A stretch of DNA of 64,000 bases from Mucilaginibacter boryungensis (lineage in GTDB: Bacteria > Bacteroidota > Bacteroidia > Sphingobacteriales > Sphingobacteriaceae), in contig NZ_JADFFM010000001.1 of NCBI RefSeq assembly GCF_015221995.1, positions 2,480,001 to 2,544,000 on the forward strand, in the 5' to 3' direction. Shown here in pieces: positions 1 through 9,950 of the stretch (position 1 is its first letter; each line of letters opens with the position of its first letter). The notes beneath the pieces are model-generated. The model searched no databases and was not told where the DNA came from. It worked only from the letters and a program-made list of their open reading frames with translations. The position numbers and the translations under genes are program-made.

Positions 1-1782
1 AGACGCAAAACTGTCCGTAAATTCAAAAGGCTTGGCAAGCGCGCGGAATGATTTGCCGTCCAGGCTGTATTTCCAATACCATATCTTTTTAACGGTACCG
101 GTACTCATCGCGCGCAGATCCAGCGTTTGCAAAGCCGCATCGAACCGGTTTGCTACCTGTACGGTAAATTCAAAAAAGCTCTCTGCCAATATCGCCTCGC
201 TGGTGTCCCGTACTGGTTTGCCGGCGACCACCGTGAATCCCGGGCGGACACTTGCCAATGAACTGTCGCCTGCAAAGGCCGAAAGACCCGCACCACGTTT
301 AAAAACTGTCTGTTCTATCCCTTTAGCATTAAAGGATGATCTTGCTTTCTTTGCGCCCTGATCGGGGAATGGGGAAAACTGCCAGGCCAGCAGTGGCACA
401 TTTACCCGCTCGGGACCTGTTGCTGATCTTTTATAAATAGTAAAATCATCGATACTCAATCGTCCGTTGTTCTCAGTACCAGCCATTTTTTTTATCCTGA
501 ACCGCACCTTTCCTGTAATATCCAGCACAAAAATTGCCTGCTGCTTTTCTGCCTGATGGCTGACGACAACCGGGCCGGTTTCTTTCCATGTCCTTCCCTG
601 GTTAGTAGAATACTCCAATTGCCACCGGCAGGCGCTGTCAGCCGCGTAGATCCCATGCTGGACCGTAACCCGTGAAGCGCCCTCAGGAACATCGAAATTC
701 ATTTGCAGATAAACAGGCTCCGGATTATTGTTGATCAGCCGGACGGCATGGTTGCCACTGGTCGGACGATCGTTACCTATGCTGCCGCCCAGAATACCAC
801 CTTTGAACAGCCACTCACCTGTCCTTGACCGCACCTTGATGTTACCATACCGCGGGATCACCGTCGTAATATTTTCAAAGTCCTCGGGAAACTGGCGATA
901 TAGATCTCCAAGGTCATTCGCCTTAGGCCCGATCAGGCTCATGACCGCGTAATGGTCAGAAGCGGTATGTTCATTATACAATTCGGTCAGTATGTTATAT
1001 TCGTACGACTGGAGTTTCCCGGAAAGAAAAATATGATCGACCCTAATTCTTTGCCGGCGGTGGATATTGAAGCCATTACCTGTTCCCCGCAGCTTTTCAT
1101 GATTATTCAATGCAAGGTTGTAACAGTCTTTGAACAGCCCTGAATTATTGACGTTCAAATAATTGGGATCGTACTGGGTAGTATTCAGGTCCCCCATCAA
1201 TATCTGGTCTGCATTACCCGCAATCTGTTTGGATTTTTCGAGTAATAATTTAATGCTATTTGTCCGCGACATTACCCCTACGTGATCGAAGTGGGAATTG
1301 AATATAGTATATTCATGACCGGTTAAACGATCTTTGAACCTGCCCCATACACACATTCTTTTAAATTTCGCATCCCAGCCTTTGCTTTCCTGGTCAGGTG
1401 TTGCGGAAAGATAAAAGTTTCCATGATCAAGCAGGGCTAACCTGCGTTTATTATAAAGGATACCCGTTGTTACTTTAGTAAAGGCGCCAATACTATCTAG
1501 ATCGGGTATGGTGCTCATAAGGTCGACTACCATGTTTACGTTGGTTTCCTGGATCCCGATCAGGTCCAGCTTATGTCGCCTGATCTGGTCGCTAACCATA
1601 TATTTCCTCGCAGACCATCCATTGCCGACATCCCTTGGGTCATCGCCCCGGAGATTGTAAGTAGCCACTGCCAGCGGCTGGCCCAGCCCAACGAAAACCT
1701 GAAGGAGCAACATCAAAGCAATAGTTGCCGGTTTCTTTATCCGCGCTTTAACATGTTTTATTAAAAAGATTTTTTTTGCCAT
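1..1782 (-). CDS. Secreted endonuclease/exonuclease/phosphatase-family protein, partial (3' end beyond left edge)
   Basis: An open frame of 594 codons runs from an ATG at 1782 off the left edge with no stop. A basic start (KHVKARIKK) and a hydrophobic stretch (about residues 19-36) look like a signal peptide. Residues about 39-280 are an EEP-fold metal-dependent phosphoesterase with all hallmark motifs: TYNLRG, QETN, NSHFDH, GDLNT and SDHYAV. Two further modules follow (about 290-430 and 430-594). They match, in order, the C-terminal modules of the DUF5689 lipoprotein encoded just upstream. Family members cleave phosphodiester or phosphomonoester bonds in nucleic acids, inositol phosphates or sphingomyelin; the substrate here is not known. 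It is the last visible gene of the SusC-SusD-DUF5689 operon, 84 bases after its neighbour. An upstream ATG at 1799 is out of frame and soon stops. Confidence 0.88.
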   Translation of the reverse strand, partial: MAKKIFLIKHVKARIKKPATIALMLLLQVFVGLGQPLAVATYNLRGDDPRDVGNGWSARKYMVSDQIRRHKLDLIGIQETNVNMVVDLMSTIPDLDSIGAFTKVTTGILYNKRRLALLDHGNFYLSATPDQESKGWDAKFKRMCVWGRFKDRLTGHEYTIFNSHFDHVGVMSRTNSIKLLLEKSKQIAGNADQILMGDLNTTQYDPNYLNVNNSGLFKDCYNLALNNHEKLRGTGNGFNIHRRQRIRVDHIFLSGKLQSYEYNILTELYNEHTASDHYAVMSLIGPKANDLGDLYRQFPEDFENITTVIPRYGNIKVRSRTGEWLFKGGILGGSIGNDRPTSGNHAVRLINNNPEPVYLQMNFDVPEGASRVTVQHGIYAADSACRWQLEYSTNQGRTWKETGPVVVSHQAEKQQAIFVLDITGKVRFRIKKMAGTENNGRLSIDDFTIYKRSATGPERVNVPLLAWQFSPFPDQGAKKARSSFNAKGIEQTVFKRGAGLSAFAGDSSLASVRPGFTVVAGKPVRDTSEAILAESFFEFTVQVANRFDAALQTLDLRAMSTGTVKKIWYWKYSLDGKSFRALAKPFEFTDSFAS

Positions 1783-1805
1783 TTTATTTTTTTTGGCATG
1801 AGCGA

Positions 1806-1840
1806 ACCCGGATACTGAACTTTTTAGCTCAATATCGGGT
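1806..1840. repeat. Imperfect hairpin between two operon genes
   Basis: The arms ACCCGGATACTGAA and TCAATATCGGGT form an imperfect stem-loop in the 84-base gap between the DUF5689 and phosphoesterase genes. No T-run follows on the minus strand, so a processing or attenuation site is as likely as a terminator. Confidence 0.3.
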
Positions 1841-1866
1841 CACTCAAAACCTGTTTGTTGATAATT

Positions 1867-3762
1867 TTAAGGGGTGATCTTTCCGCCTATGCGCAGCACC
1901 GGGGTAATGGTATTTACAGGCGTTCTTCCTATGGCAAATGAGCCTGATCCGTTATTCGTAAATCCCCAATTATACATGCGTAAGGTCACCGTTGTCCCTC
2001 CCTGTATATTTTGTAACTGTGGCGTTTGGTATAAGTAGTAGGTTGGCATATCCGCGCCCTCTGCATCCGAGCCTTCCCAGTTAATATCCCCGGTTCCCTG
2101 GGTTTGCTGGAGGTTTTTATCATCCAAGCTGTAATACCACTTATGATATTTCGCTCCGGCACCGCTTCGTCTTAATTTGACATCAATGGCGGAAAGCGAT
2201 AAGGTGGATCCCGGCTTTACGGTAAATTTTACCTGGAAATATACATTCTGGCTTACCGCAATATCCTTGGTAGCCGGAATGATGGGACCGGCAGAATTAC
2301 TGCCGAACGCCCTTGCCAATGCCGATACAGCCGAACCGTTGCCGCGACTTAATACCGCGGTTGTCAAACCGGAAACGGAAGTGGTTGAATTATAAGTTGC
2401 TTCACCGCCTGTGCTTTGCGGATTCCCGAACTGCCAGGTTAGCAGATCATTATATACCGGCACAGGATCGGTAATAGGCCCGCTTCCGCCAGGATTTTGG
2501 TAAACAGCCAGATCGTCAAAATCGAAACGCCCGTTTTGGTTATTGGTAGTAGAAGTACCTATCCCTAATTTACCGATCCGGAACCGCACCGGTCCGTGCA
2601 GATCCAATAAAAATGTAAAAAGCTGCCTGTCCTGGCTAACTGTTAAAATATCTTTTCCAGTCTGGCTCCAGGTTGCGCCCTGGTTTTGTGAATACTCCAG
2701 TCTCCAGGTTGATCCGAGATCGCCGGGAGCGGCGTATGCTCCGGCATACACGGTGACTTTACTTGCACCGTTCGGTAAATCATAATTCATGGTGATCCAT
2801 GAACTGCTCGCAGAATTCTGATTGGCCCTCGCTGCATACAGGCCGCTGACCGGCTTATCATATAATTCTTTAGCCAGCGCAAAATTGGTTAACGTGTAAT
2901 TGCCCGTTTTTAAATTACCGGTTTTTGTAACGGAATAGCTGCCTCCGTTAAACATGACATCATCACCTGTTTCAAAATCTTCCGGGAATTTATTATAGAT
3001 CGCTCCGCTTTCGTCGGTAATGGAGCCGGCATTTAAAGGCCAGAGCCCTTTAACCGGGTCGGCAGATCCGGGCGCGGGCGCGCTGAACCGGGCAACACCC
3101 GTATAAGATGCGTTAATAGCCGCCAGTTTGCCGGAAAAAGTGGCGGTAGACTCCGTATGAATAATACCCGTTCCTTTGGAATCGGTGATAGGTAAATCAC
3201 CGCTAAGGGTGTTTCCGTTTGCCGTAGACCCTACATTGGCTACCTTCATCAGGGTACTTTCATTATCCTGGAATTGGTCATTAAATGTCTTCAGGTCCAC
3301 TATGGTTACAGACGCGGGGACATTGGAGGCGTTAGTGGTGATTTTGTCCGCAGGTACTGAAATCTGCAATGCGCCTTTGTTCCGGCTCATTACCGTCCCA
3401 ATAACGTTGATCGTTACGGAGTCGCCGAATTTATAGTTATTTGCGCTGCCTCCCTGTACCACGATCTCGATACCTCGTTTCAAACCGCGGCGCGTTTGCT
3501 GCATTGCGAAAGTTCCCGCCGGCATATTCCCACCGGAACCATCGGAGATAATCGTTCCTGTCAGATACATTGCGCCCTGCAAATTAGCCGTACTTAGTGT
3601 TACATCGCTTCCTTTATAAACCTTTCTGGCATCCAGGATAGAAATATAAGTATTAGGGGTGCCCGATGCCGAAGATAACTCTTTCTTTAAACAAGAAGCG
3701 AACAGCACCAGGAACACCGATAGGGCAATTAGTAGTTTATATAAGTTGTTTAACTTGTTCAT
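1867..3762 (-). CDS. DUF5689 domain lipoprotein with two C-terminal beta modules
   Basis: The product is 631 residues from the ATG at 3762, chosen because it gives a lipoprotein signal (MNKLNNLYKLL...LFASC) with the lipid-carrying Cys near residue 24. A longer frame to 3867 overlaps the SusD gene and lacks a signal. Residues about 35-245 fit DUF5689, an OB-fold-like domain common next to SusCD pairs and secreted nucleases in Bacteroidota. Residues about 262-425 and 440-631 are jelly-roll-like modules also present in the phosphoesterase downstream (shared FPEDFE start, WRLEYS/WQLEYS, RFRI). It is probably an outer-membrane surface lipoprotein that binds substrate for the SusC/SusD transporter. 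The exact ligand is unknown. Confidence 0.82.
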   Translation of the reverse strand: MNKLNNLYKLLIALSVFLVLFASCLKKELSSASGTPNTYISILDARKVYKGSDVTLSTANLQGAMYLTGTIISDGSGGNMPAGTFAMQQTRRGLKRGIEIVVQGGSANNYKFGDSVTINVIGTVMSRNKGALQISVPADKITTNASNVPASVTIVDLKTFNDQFQDNESTLMKVANVGSTANGNTLSGDLPITDSKGTGIIHTESTATFSGKLAAINASYTGVARFSAPAPGSADPVKGLWPLNAGSITDESGAIYNKFPEDFETGDDVMFNGGSYSVTKTGNLKTGNYTLTNFALAKELYDKPVSGLYAARANQNSASSSWITMNYDLPNGASKVTVYAGAYAAPGDLGSTWRLEYSQNQGATWSQTGKDILTVSQDRQLFTFLLDLHGPVRFRIGKLGIGTSTTNNQNGRFDFDDLAVYQNPGGSGPITDPVPVYNDLLTWQFGNPQSTGGEATYNSTTSVSGLTTAVLSRGNGSAVSALARAFGSNSAGPIIPATKDIAVSQNVYFQVKFTVKPGSTLSLSAIDVKLRRSGAGAKYHKWYYSLDDKNLQQTQGTGDINWEGSDAEGADMPTYYLYQTPQLQNIQGGTTVTLRMYNWGFTNNGSGSFAIGRTPVNTITPVLRIGGKITP

Positions 3763-3805
3763 ATGACCCGTGATTATGAAATTTCTTTTATAATTAAATA
3801 ATTCA

Positions 3806-5320
3806 TTAAGGTTTTTGCCACCAGACTTTATTGACCATATTATCACCGCCCAACCGTGCCACGGCATCGAGGTAATTGGTACGATTCAACGTCTGCACAC
3901 CAATTGGATAATAAAGCCGTGTAGGCAATATCCTGTTGTTGGCGACGCCCGGGCCGATAGTGAGCGAAGGTTTACCTGTTCGCCGGTAATCGTACCATTG
4001 TTCAAAATCCGTAAAGAAAGTGGCAAAGTATTTTTGAGTAATGATCTGTTCCATTTTTTCTGACTGCGTTCCCGATGATTTGAACAGGATGTCGCCGGTC
4101 GTTAGAAAGTTGGCCGGCATCGTCAGCCGCCATTGTTCGATAGCGGTCTGAACGCCTTGGTTATAATAAGTTTTTGGGTCGCCTGGGATATAACCTTTTA
4201 CGGCCGCCTCGGCCAGGATAAATTGTAACTCGGCATAATTAATAATATTACCCAGCAGCGGATCCAGTTTCAAGGATACCGCAAAAGAGGAGCCCCTTGC
4301 CGGAACATTATTGTCCGCATACCCGCTTTGAATGCCGGTATAAGCATTATTTACCTTTGTTGCCCAAATAGGAAGCCGCGGATCCCCATTTGAACTCAAT
4401 GTATTCACGAAGAACTCGCTTAAACTGCCAACTGCTTGAAAATCGTTATCTCTATACCCTGCAAAAGGCGACCGTAAAGGATAGGTTTCACCCGTAAGGT
4501 TCAAAATTGCCGATTCGGTATTATTTACAAAAACCGGATAAGTACCCGGAGATGCGGCCACTTGAGTAAGTTTTTGCGCGGCCGTTAATCCATCGATCAT
4601 AATGTCGGATTTAGCTGAGGCACGCAACAGTAAACGCAGATACAAAGAGTTACCGAATTTCCGCCAGCGGTCTGCTTCAATCACATTGGTGCTGGAACTT
4701 CCGTACAGCGCATCCAAACCTTTTTGGGTATCAGTAAACAGTTGTCCTGAAGTTAGTCCGGTCAACAATTTATTCGCTTCTTCCAATTTGCGAAAGATGT
4801 CTCTGTATATATCTTCCTGCTTGTCAAATACCGGCGTAAATTGGGCGTCACTTTTGCCTTGAATGGCCTGGGAATACGGAACATCGCCAAATGTGTCGGT
4901 AATAAGGGAGGTTGTCCAGGCATCTAAAATGTTAGCGATGGCCATGTATGGTTTGGCTGCCACAGTCGTCGAGGAGGCATTTTTTGATGCAATGCTGTAC
5001 ATGTCCAGAAAATTTGTTTTTTCCAGGTACCAGGCATTCCAAACGAAATCTGAAGTGCTGGGTTTTAAAATATAACGATGTACATCGTTAGCTTCAGTAA
5101 ATGGTACCGTTACTTGCATTAACTGGTTGTTAATCGAATAATTCCAATTGATATTGGCGCTTACCACAGCATATAAGGCCGGATTGAGTAGCCTTTCCGG
5201 CGCTGCCGCACTAACGCCGTTAGGGTTTACATTCATTTCCTTATAATTTTTATTACAGGAAGCGAGCATTAGTAAAAAGATGAGGCCGTAAATTAAATTT
5301 TTATAATTTGACTGTTTCAT
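3806..5320 (-). CDS. SusD/RagB-family outer-membrane lipoprotein
   Basis: The 504-residue protein begins MKQSNYKNLIYG with lipobox LASC, so it is a surface lipoprotein. The opening NVNPNGVSAAAPERLLNPAL and the closing pattern with NRTNYLDAV and WW near the C terminus are typical of SusD-like proteins of the SusD-like_2 type. It caps the SusC barrel and captures substrate. Its start lies two bases after the SusC stop, so the pair is almost certainly co-transcribed and translationally coupled. Length is normal for the family. No sequence feature identifies the ligand. Confidence 0.93.
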   Translation of the reverse strand: MKQSNYKNLIYGLIFLLMLASCNKNYKEMNVNPNGVSAAAPERLLNPALYAVVSANINWNYSINNQLMQVTVPFTEANDVHRYILKPSTSDFVWNAWYLEKTNFLDMYSIASKNASSTTVAAKPYMAIANILDAWTTSLITDTFGDVPYSQAIQGKSDAQFTPVFDKQEDIYRDIFRKLEEANKLLTGLTSGQLFTDTQKGLDALYGSSSTNVIEADRWRKFGNSLYLRLLLRASAKSDIMIDGLTAAQKLTQVAASPGTYPVFVNNTESAILNLTGETYPLRSPFAGYRDNDFQAVGSLSEFFVNTLSSNGDPRLPIWATKVNNAYTGIQSGYADNNVPARGSSFAVSLKLDPLLGNIINYAELQFILAEAAVKGYIPGDPKTYYNQGVQTAIEQWRLTMPANFLTTGDILFKSSGTQSEKMEQIITQKYFATFFTDFEQWYDYRRTGKPSLTIGPGVANNRILPTRLYYPIGVQTLNRTNYLDAVARLGGDNMVNKVWWQKP

Positions 5321-5322
5321 AG

Positions 5323-8300
5323 TTAAAATTTCACATTAAGGTTAACGCCAAATGTCCGGGTTGCCGGAAACTGACCGATTTCAAATCCGGTTTGAATCAG
5401 TCCGTTGTTGATGGTCCCAAATTCCGGGTCAAAGGAGGGCCAGTTGCTGATGATCAGCAGATCTCTGCCATAAATCCCGATGGATGCTCTTTGTACACGC
5501 AGTTTGCTGACGATTCTGGCAGGAAAATTAAAATCCAACCGGGCTTCCCTTAACTTGATAAAATCGGTTTTGAACAGGTTGGCTTCTACATTGTCCGTGT
5601 TAAAATGTTCAAAATAATAGTTCCAGATCTCGCCGGCCGCAACATCGTTCTTCCGGTAAGTTCCATCCGGGTTTTTGATCACGCCGTCACCAATTAAACC
5701 GTTGTATCTGCCGGGTAAGGTACTTTTTAATTGCCCGGTCATGGCGTTATTGGCGTGCGTATGTGAATAGGCTTTCCCGCCAAATTGCGCATCAAACAGC
5801 ACGTTAACCCGAAAAGCGCCGTATTTAAACTCGTTGCCAACACTGGTTTTCCACTTAGGATAAATATTAGCCAGCAGCCTGGTATTAATTGTTTTAACGG
5901 GATAGCCATTTTCATAAACGATCTGTCCATCCGGTGCGCGCTGATAGCCTAAACCGTAAAGGTCACCCATCGAACCGCCTACCCGCGCTTCTATTGAACC
6001 TCTTGATCCAGGGCCTTTTTGAAGCTGCAGCGTTTCAACACTGTCGGCCAGGGACAGCACCTTGTTACGATTGGCCGTGAACGTTGAACTTATGGTCCAG
6101 GAAAACTTTCCTTTTCGTACGGGCATTCCGTTCAGGGTTATCTCCACGCCACGGTTTCTAACCTCTCCTGAATTAAGTATCGCCGCGTTATAACCTGAGG
6201 CACGGTCGACCGGTACACTAAGGATCTGATCTTTGGTGTTACTTTGATAAACGGAGATATCTGCACCCAATCTGCCGCCAAAAAGCTTGACTTCCATGCC
6301 GAATTCAATGCTTAATGTGCTTTCGGGCTTAAGGTTTAGATTGGCAATACTTGTTGGATTGGTTAACCCCGAGGGAAAGTTGGTCTCAGACTGATAAACA
6401 TAAGAAGTCAGATAAGGTGTTGTCCCGCCGCTGCCGACGCGGGCTACCGATCCGCGGAACTTTAGAAATGATATGGTTTCCGGGAGTTTGAACTTATCCG
6501 AAGCGATAAAGCTTAGATTTAATGACGGATAAAAAAATCCCTGCACGTTTCCCGACTCCGAGTATAGAGTACTTGACCAATCCTGCCGGCCTGTTATATC
6601 CAGATACAGATAATTACTGTAGCTAAAAGATGCTAAGGCATATAAGCTGGTGACACCGAACTGACTACTATAAGGGTAGGATAACGGAAGGTCAATACTA
6701 TTGGCAAAATTGAAAATGCCGGGCGTAAACAACCGCTCTGCACGGGTCTCGTCTTTTTTGTAGTTGTTTTTCAATATACTTCCACCGAAGGAAATATCGC
6801 TGGTAATTAGCTTGGTCAGATCTTTCTTATATTTCAATAAAAAATCAGTATTAATTTCCCGGTTGAAAATATTTTGGGTGCGGTACATCCCGTCCTGATA
6901 ACTTCTTGTGTTCTTCGGTCGTTGCTGTGACCGTTCGTCATAAGACATATCCAGTGAGGCTTTTGCCGTCAAACTTAGGGCCTTTGTGAACTGATAGTTA
7001 GCCTGAACAAATCCGGTTACGGAATTCCGCTTAGATTTATTAAGCATTTCATAAGCCGCCAGATAGGGGTTATCGCCAGCCTGGCTGTAAGGTCGGTTTT
7101 GCAATACGTCTTCCTGACCGGGTTTCCAGTATTGTTTAAAATCCTCTATTGAGGCGTTGGGTACCATTCTGATGATGCTGTACATAATCGTCTGATTACT
7201 GTAACCCACGGCAGGCAAATTATCACTTGAGCGATTGATATAATTTACTTTGCCGCTGACAGATAGTTTATTGGTAACCTTTTGGCTTACGCTCAGGGCC
7301 ACAGTATTACGGTCATAACCGGTATTAGGAATGATCCAGTTGTTATGCAAATTTGAATAACTTAATCTTATGGAAGCGTCTTTGGTTACTCCTTCTAAAG
7401 AAAGAGTATTAGTAAAAGTTTTACCCATCACAAAAAAATCCTTGCGATTGTTCGGATAGGCTACCCAGGGGGTCCGGGCTGTTCCGGTTGTCTGTGTATT
7501 TCGGTCATACTGAAAAAAAGACTGTCCATCGAATTTAGGGCCGAAAGCGTTACTGGTCGCGCCAAGGTTATTGCCATCGACTGTGTTCCCATACGAATAG
7601 TAATCTGTTCCTGTATCCCCCTGGCCATATTCATACTGATAGTCCGGCCACCTCGATGCGGTCTCCAGACTGGTGTTACTGCTGAAATTTATTCCGATCC
7701 CTTTCGTTTTCGGATTGGCTGATTTCGTGGTGATCAAAATCGCACCACCTGCACCGCGCGCGCCATATAAAGCCGTGGCGCCAGGTCCTTTTAGTACGGA
7801 AATAGATTCCACATCCTCGGGATTGATATCGTTAATACTGGTGCCATAATCAGTAGGCGCACCGGTGGGGTCATTATAGGAAATACCGTTACCGGTTGCA
7901 CGTCCGCTGGAACTGCTCATTACCACCCCATCCACGACGATCAGGGCTTCGGTTGTGCCTGAAAGCGAATTTTCACCACGGAGGATGATCCTGTTCGATC
8001 CTGCCGGGCCTCCGTTTGACCTAAGTAGGTTCAAGCCGGCTACTTTTCCGGAAAGTGCATCGGTCCAATTGTTGGAAATGGCGTTATTCAACTGCTCGCT
8101 GGAAATCGTGGTCGTGGCATAACCCAGTGCCTTTTCCTCACGTTTGATGCCCAATGCCGTAACCACCACCTCGTTCAGTTGGCTTTGGCCAAAAGAAATC
8201 GCAATGGTTACGATAGCCGGTTTATCTGCCAGCACTACAATTCCGGTTGTAGTTTTTGTATTATAGCCAATCATTTTAGCCTCGATTGAATAGGTCCCCG

Positions 8301-8820
8301 CTGGCGCAACAAAACGAAATCGACCTTCGTTATCCGTTGCCAGCGTCTTTTTTAATTCGATCAGGGTGACCGTAACGCCGGGCATGGGATCGTTTTTTTC
8401 ATCGACAACGGTGCCATTGATGCCTGATGCAACCTGCCTGCTTGACGGCGTTATCACCCGCTCCGCGATAATGATCTTTTTATTTTGTTGAAGGTAAGTT
8501 AATCCGCGCCTGTTCAATAGTCCGGAAAGGACTCGGGATAAGGGTTGATCTTTTACATTGACGCTGATCCCTTTGTGCCGGGCTATGAGGTCGTCGTTAT
8601 AAATGAACTGTAACCCTGTTTTTTGCTGAACGGTGTCAAAGACCTGCTTCAGGCTGGCCCGATCGATATTCAGGGTAACTTTGAGCTCGTCGACAGTTTG
8701 CGCCTTTGTATTTCCGGCAAATAATAGCCAGGCGCACAAAAAAGTTATTAATAGGGTGTAGCCAGAAAAATGCATAGTTTTGCTCATTACCGGCAGAAGT
8801 CTGCCGCAATATTTTTTCAT
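5323..8820 (-). CDS. SusC/RagA-family TonB-dependent transporter with STN domain
   Basis: The product is 1165 residues from the ATG at 8820; an upstream frame to 8889 adds a non-signal extension. In order: signal peptide (about 1-41, ending NTKAQ), STN secretin/TonB short N-terminal domain (about 47-115), carboxypeptidase-regulatory-like beta domain (about 133-215), plug with the SusC signature QLNEVVVTALGIKREEKALG, and a beta-barrel ending in the aromatic residue of NLNVKF. It imports large substrates through the outer membrane using TonB. The STN domain normally contacts a FecR anti-sigma factor, which fits the FecR and ECF genes facing it across a 465-base gap. It is first in an operon with SusD, DUF5689 and the secreted phosphoesterase. 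Confidence 0.95.
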   Translation of the reverse strand: MKKYCGRLLPVMSKTMHFSGYTLLITFLCAWLLFAGNTKAQTVDELKVTLNIDRASLKQVFDTVQQKTGLQFIYNDDLIARHKGISVNVKDQPLSRVLSGLLNRRGLTYLQQNKKIIIAERVITPSSRQVASGINGTVVDEKNDPMPGVTVTLIELKKTLATDNEGRFRFVAPAGTYSIEAKMIGYNTKTTTGIVVLADKPAIVTIAISFGQSQLNEVVVTALGIKREEKALGYATTTISSEQLNNAISNNWTDALSGKVAGLNLLRSNGGPAGSNRIILRGENSLSGTTEALIVVDGVVMSSSSGRATGNGISYNDPTGAPTDYGTSINDINPEDVESISVLKGPGATALYGARGAGGAILITTKSANPKTKGIGINFSSNTSLETASRWPDYQYEYGQGDTGTDYYSYGNTVDGNNLGATSNAFGPKFDGQSFFQYDRNTQTTGTARTPWVAYPNNRKDFFVMGKTFTNTLSLEGVTKDASIRLSYSNLHNNWIIPNTGYDRNTVALSVSQKVTNKLSVSGKVNYINRSSDNLPAVGYSNQTIMYSIIRMVPNASIEDFKQYWKPGQEDVLQNRPYSQAGDNPYLAAYEMLNKSKRNSVTGFVQANYQFTKALSLTAKASLDMSYDERSQQRPKNTRSYQDGMYRTQNIFNREINTDFLLKYKKDLTKLITSDISFGGSILKNNYKKDETRAERLFTPGIFNFANSIDLPLSYPYSSQFGVTSLYALASFSYSNYLYLDITGRQDWSSTLYSESGNVQGFFYPSLNLSFIASDKFKLPETISFLKFRGSVARVGSGGTTPYLTSYVYQSETNFPSGLTNPTSIANLNLKPESTLSIEFGMEVKLFGGRLGADISVYQSNTKDQILSVPVDRASGYNAAILNSGEVRNRGVEITLNGMPVRKGKFSWTISSTFTANRNKVLSLADSVETLQLQKGPGSRGSIEARVGGSMGDLYGLGYQRAPDGQIVYENGYPVKTINTRLLANIYPKWKTSVGNEFKYGAFRVNVLFDAQFGGKAYSHTHANNAMTGQLKSTLPGRYNGLIGDGVIKNPDGTYRKNDVAAGEIWNYYFEHFNTDNVEANLFKTDFIKLREARLDFNFPARIVSKLRVQRASIGIYGRDLLIISNWPSFDPEFGTINNGLIQTGFEIGQFPATRTFGVNLNVKF

Positions 8821-9285
8821 AAATTTGATTCGGTAGTAAATGTTAATTGTTACTCTCAACTCATCAGGCCGAGTCGTAATCGTCGTCACTTTGCCGACCT
8901 GACATTGGCCGGTAGTATATACCAGCTTTTACTTTGATAGTTCTGAACTAAAAAGCGCGTATAGGAATTCTGGCTTTGTAAATTTTTCTCATATTTTAAT
9001 CTTGGTTTTGCTGTATTGTCTCCCTAAACAGGCGATAGTAGTATCAATAATAATTCTTTCTTATCAATACCCTGATAATCAATGACTAAAAATTAATTTT
9101 ATGAATTAAGGAATTTTTGCTGCCGCTCCAGAGATTTAATGTTTGGGATAAATTATTTACTATTGTATAAAATTCAAATATGGATTTGTAACCTATTATA
9201 ATCCTGGCCTTAATAAGACCAGAAAGATGTTTGTTAACCACAAGCTGGTATTGAGTTAATAATCAGCTGCTATTTTTACGCTGCT
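8821..9285. other. Divergent intergenic region between susC-like and ECF sigma genes
   Basis: This AT-rich 465-base gap must carry promoters for both the transporter operon and the sigma/anti-sigma pair. I see no clear TTG / TAnnTTTG promoter, no long inverted repeat and no small gene. An ECF-type promoter for the transporter is expected but cannot be assigned by eye. Confidence 0.5.
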
Positions 9286-9858
9286 ATGGCTAACAAAAGA
9301 CATGTTTCGTCCGACGAGAATGAACTGCTTAAAATGCTTTCGAATGGAAGTCAGGAAGCTTTTGCGCTGATCTACAACAAATATTCCGAAAAGCTGCTGA
9401 TGTATGTTGGTAAGGTAATTAAGGATGAAGTTGCGGCACAGGATATTGTTCAGGATCTTTTTATTACCGTCTGGCAGCGCCGCCTTGAAATGGAAAAGGT
9501 AGAATCATTGGGTGCTTATCTAACCACATCCGCCCGCTATAAAGCATTTACTTATATCAGGAACAATTTATATAAACAAAATTTCGCAGCTTCCATTTCT
9601 GCATACCTTGAAAGCTATGATAATTCCCTGCAGGAAACACTGCAGGCCAGGGAACTCGAGACTTTGATCGATCAGGAAATTGAAAGATTACCCGAAAGGA
9701 TGCGTGCTGTTTATATAATGAGCCGAAAGGAGCACTTTTCGCATAAAGAAATCGCTGAAAAGTTAAATATTGCCGACACGACGGTAAAAAAGCAGATAGG
9801 TAAAGTCTTGAAACAATTTAAGTTGAGACTGGATAAATTGTATTCCATGCTTTTATAA
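9286..9858 (+). CDS. ECF RNA polymerase sigma factor (sigma-70 family)
   Basis: This 190-residue protein has sigma region 2 (about residues 20-95, with DIVQDLFITVW) and region 4 (about 130-182, with the helix-turn-helix HKEIAEKLNIADTTVKKQIG) and lacks regions 1 and 3, as ECF factors do. It is followed after 92 bases by a FecR anti-sigma gene and faces an STN-bearing SusC gene. By analogy with such triads it should direct transcription of the SusCD operon when the anti-sigma receives the transporter signal. Confidence 0.93.
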   Translation: MANKRHVSSDENELLKMLSNGSQEAFALIYNKYSEKLLMYVGKVIKDEVAAQDIVQDLFITVWQRRLEMEKVESLGAYLTTSARYKAFTYIRNNLYKQNFAASISAYLESYDNSLQETLQARELETLIDQEIERLPERMRAVYIMSRKEHFSHKEIAEKLNIADTTVKKQIGKVLKQFKLRLDKLYSMLL

Positions 9859-9950
9859 TTGTAACTATACTTAATATTAAATGAACATAAAATTTATTTT
9901 ATTTTTATATACTACCTCTACGCTGTTTTTGAGACTTTACGTAAAAGCAT

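Noticed and set aside
1..1782. Scattered short plus- and minus-strand frames at the left edge, suggesting a broken gene
   Set aside because: A single minus-strand frame is open from 1782 to base 1 with continuous EEP and beta-module homology; it simply runs off the edge.
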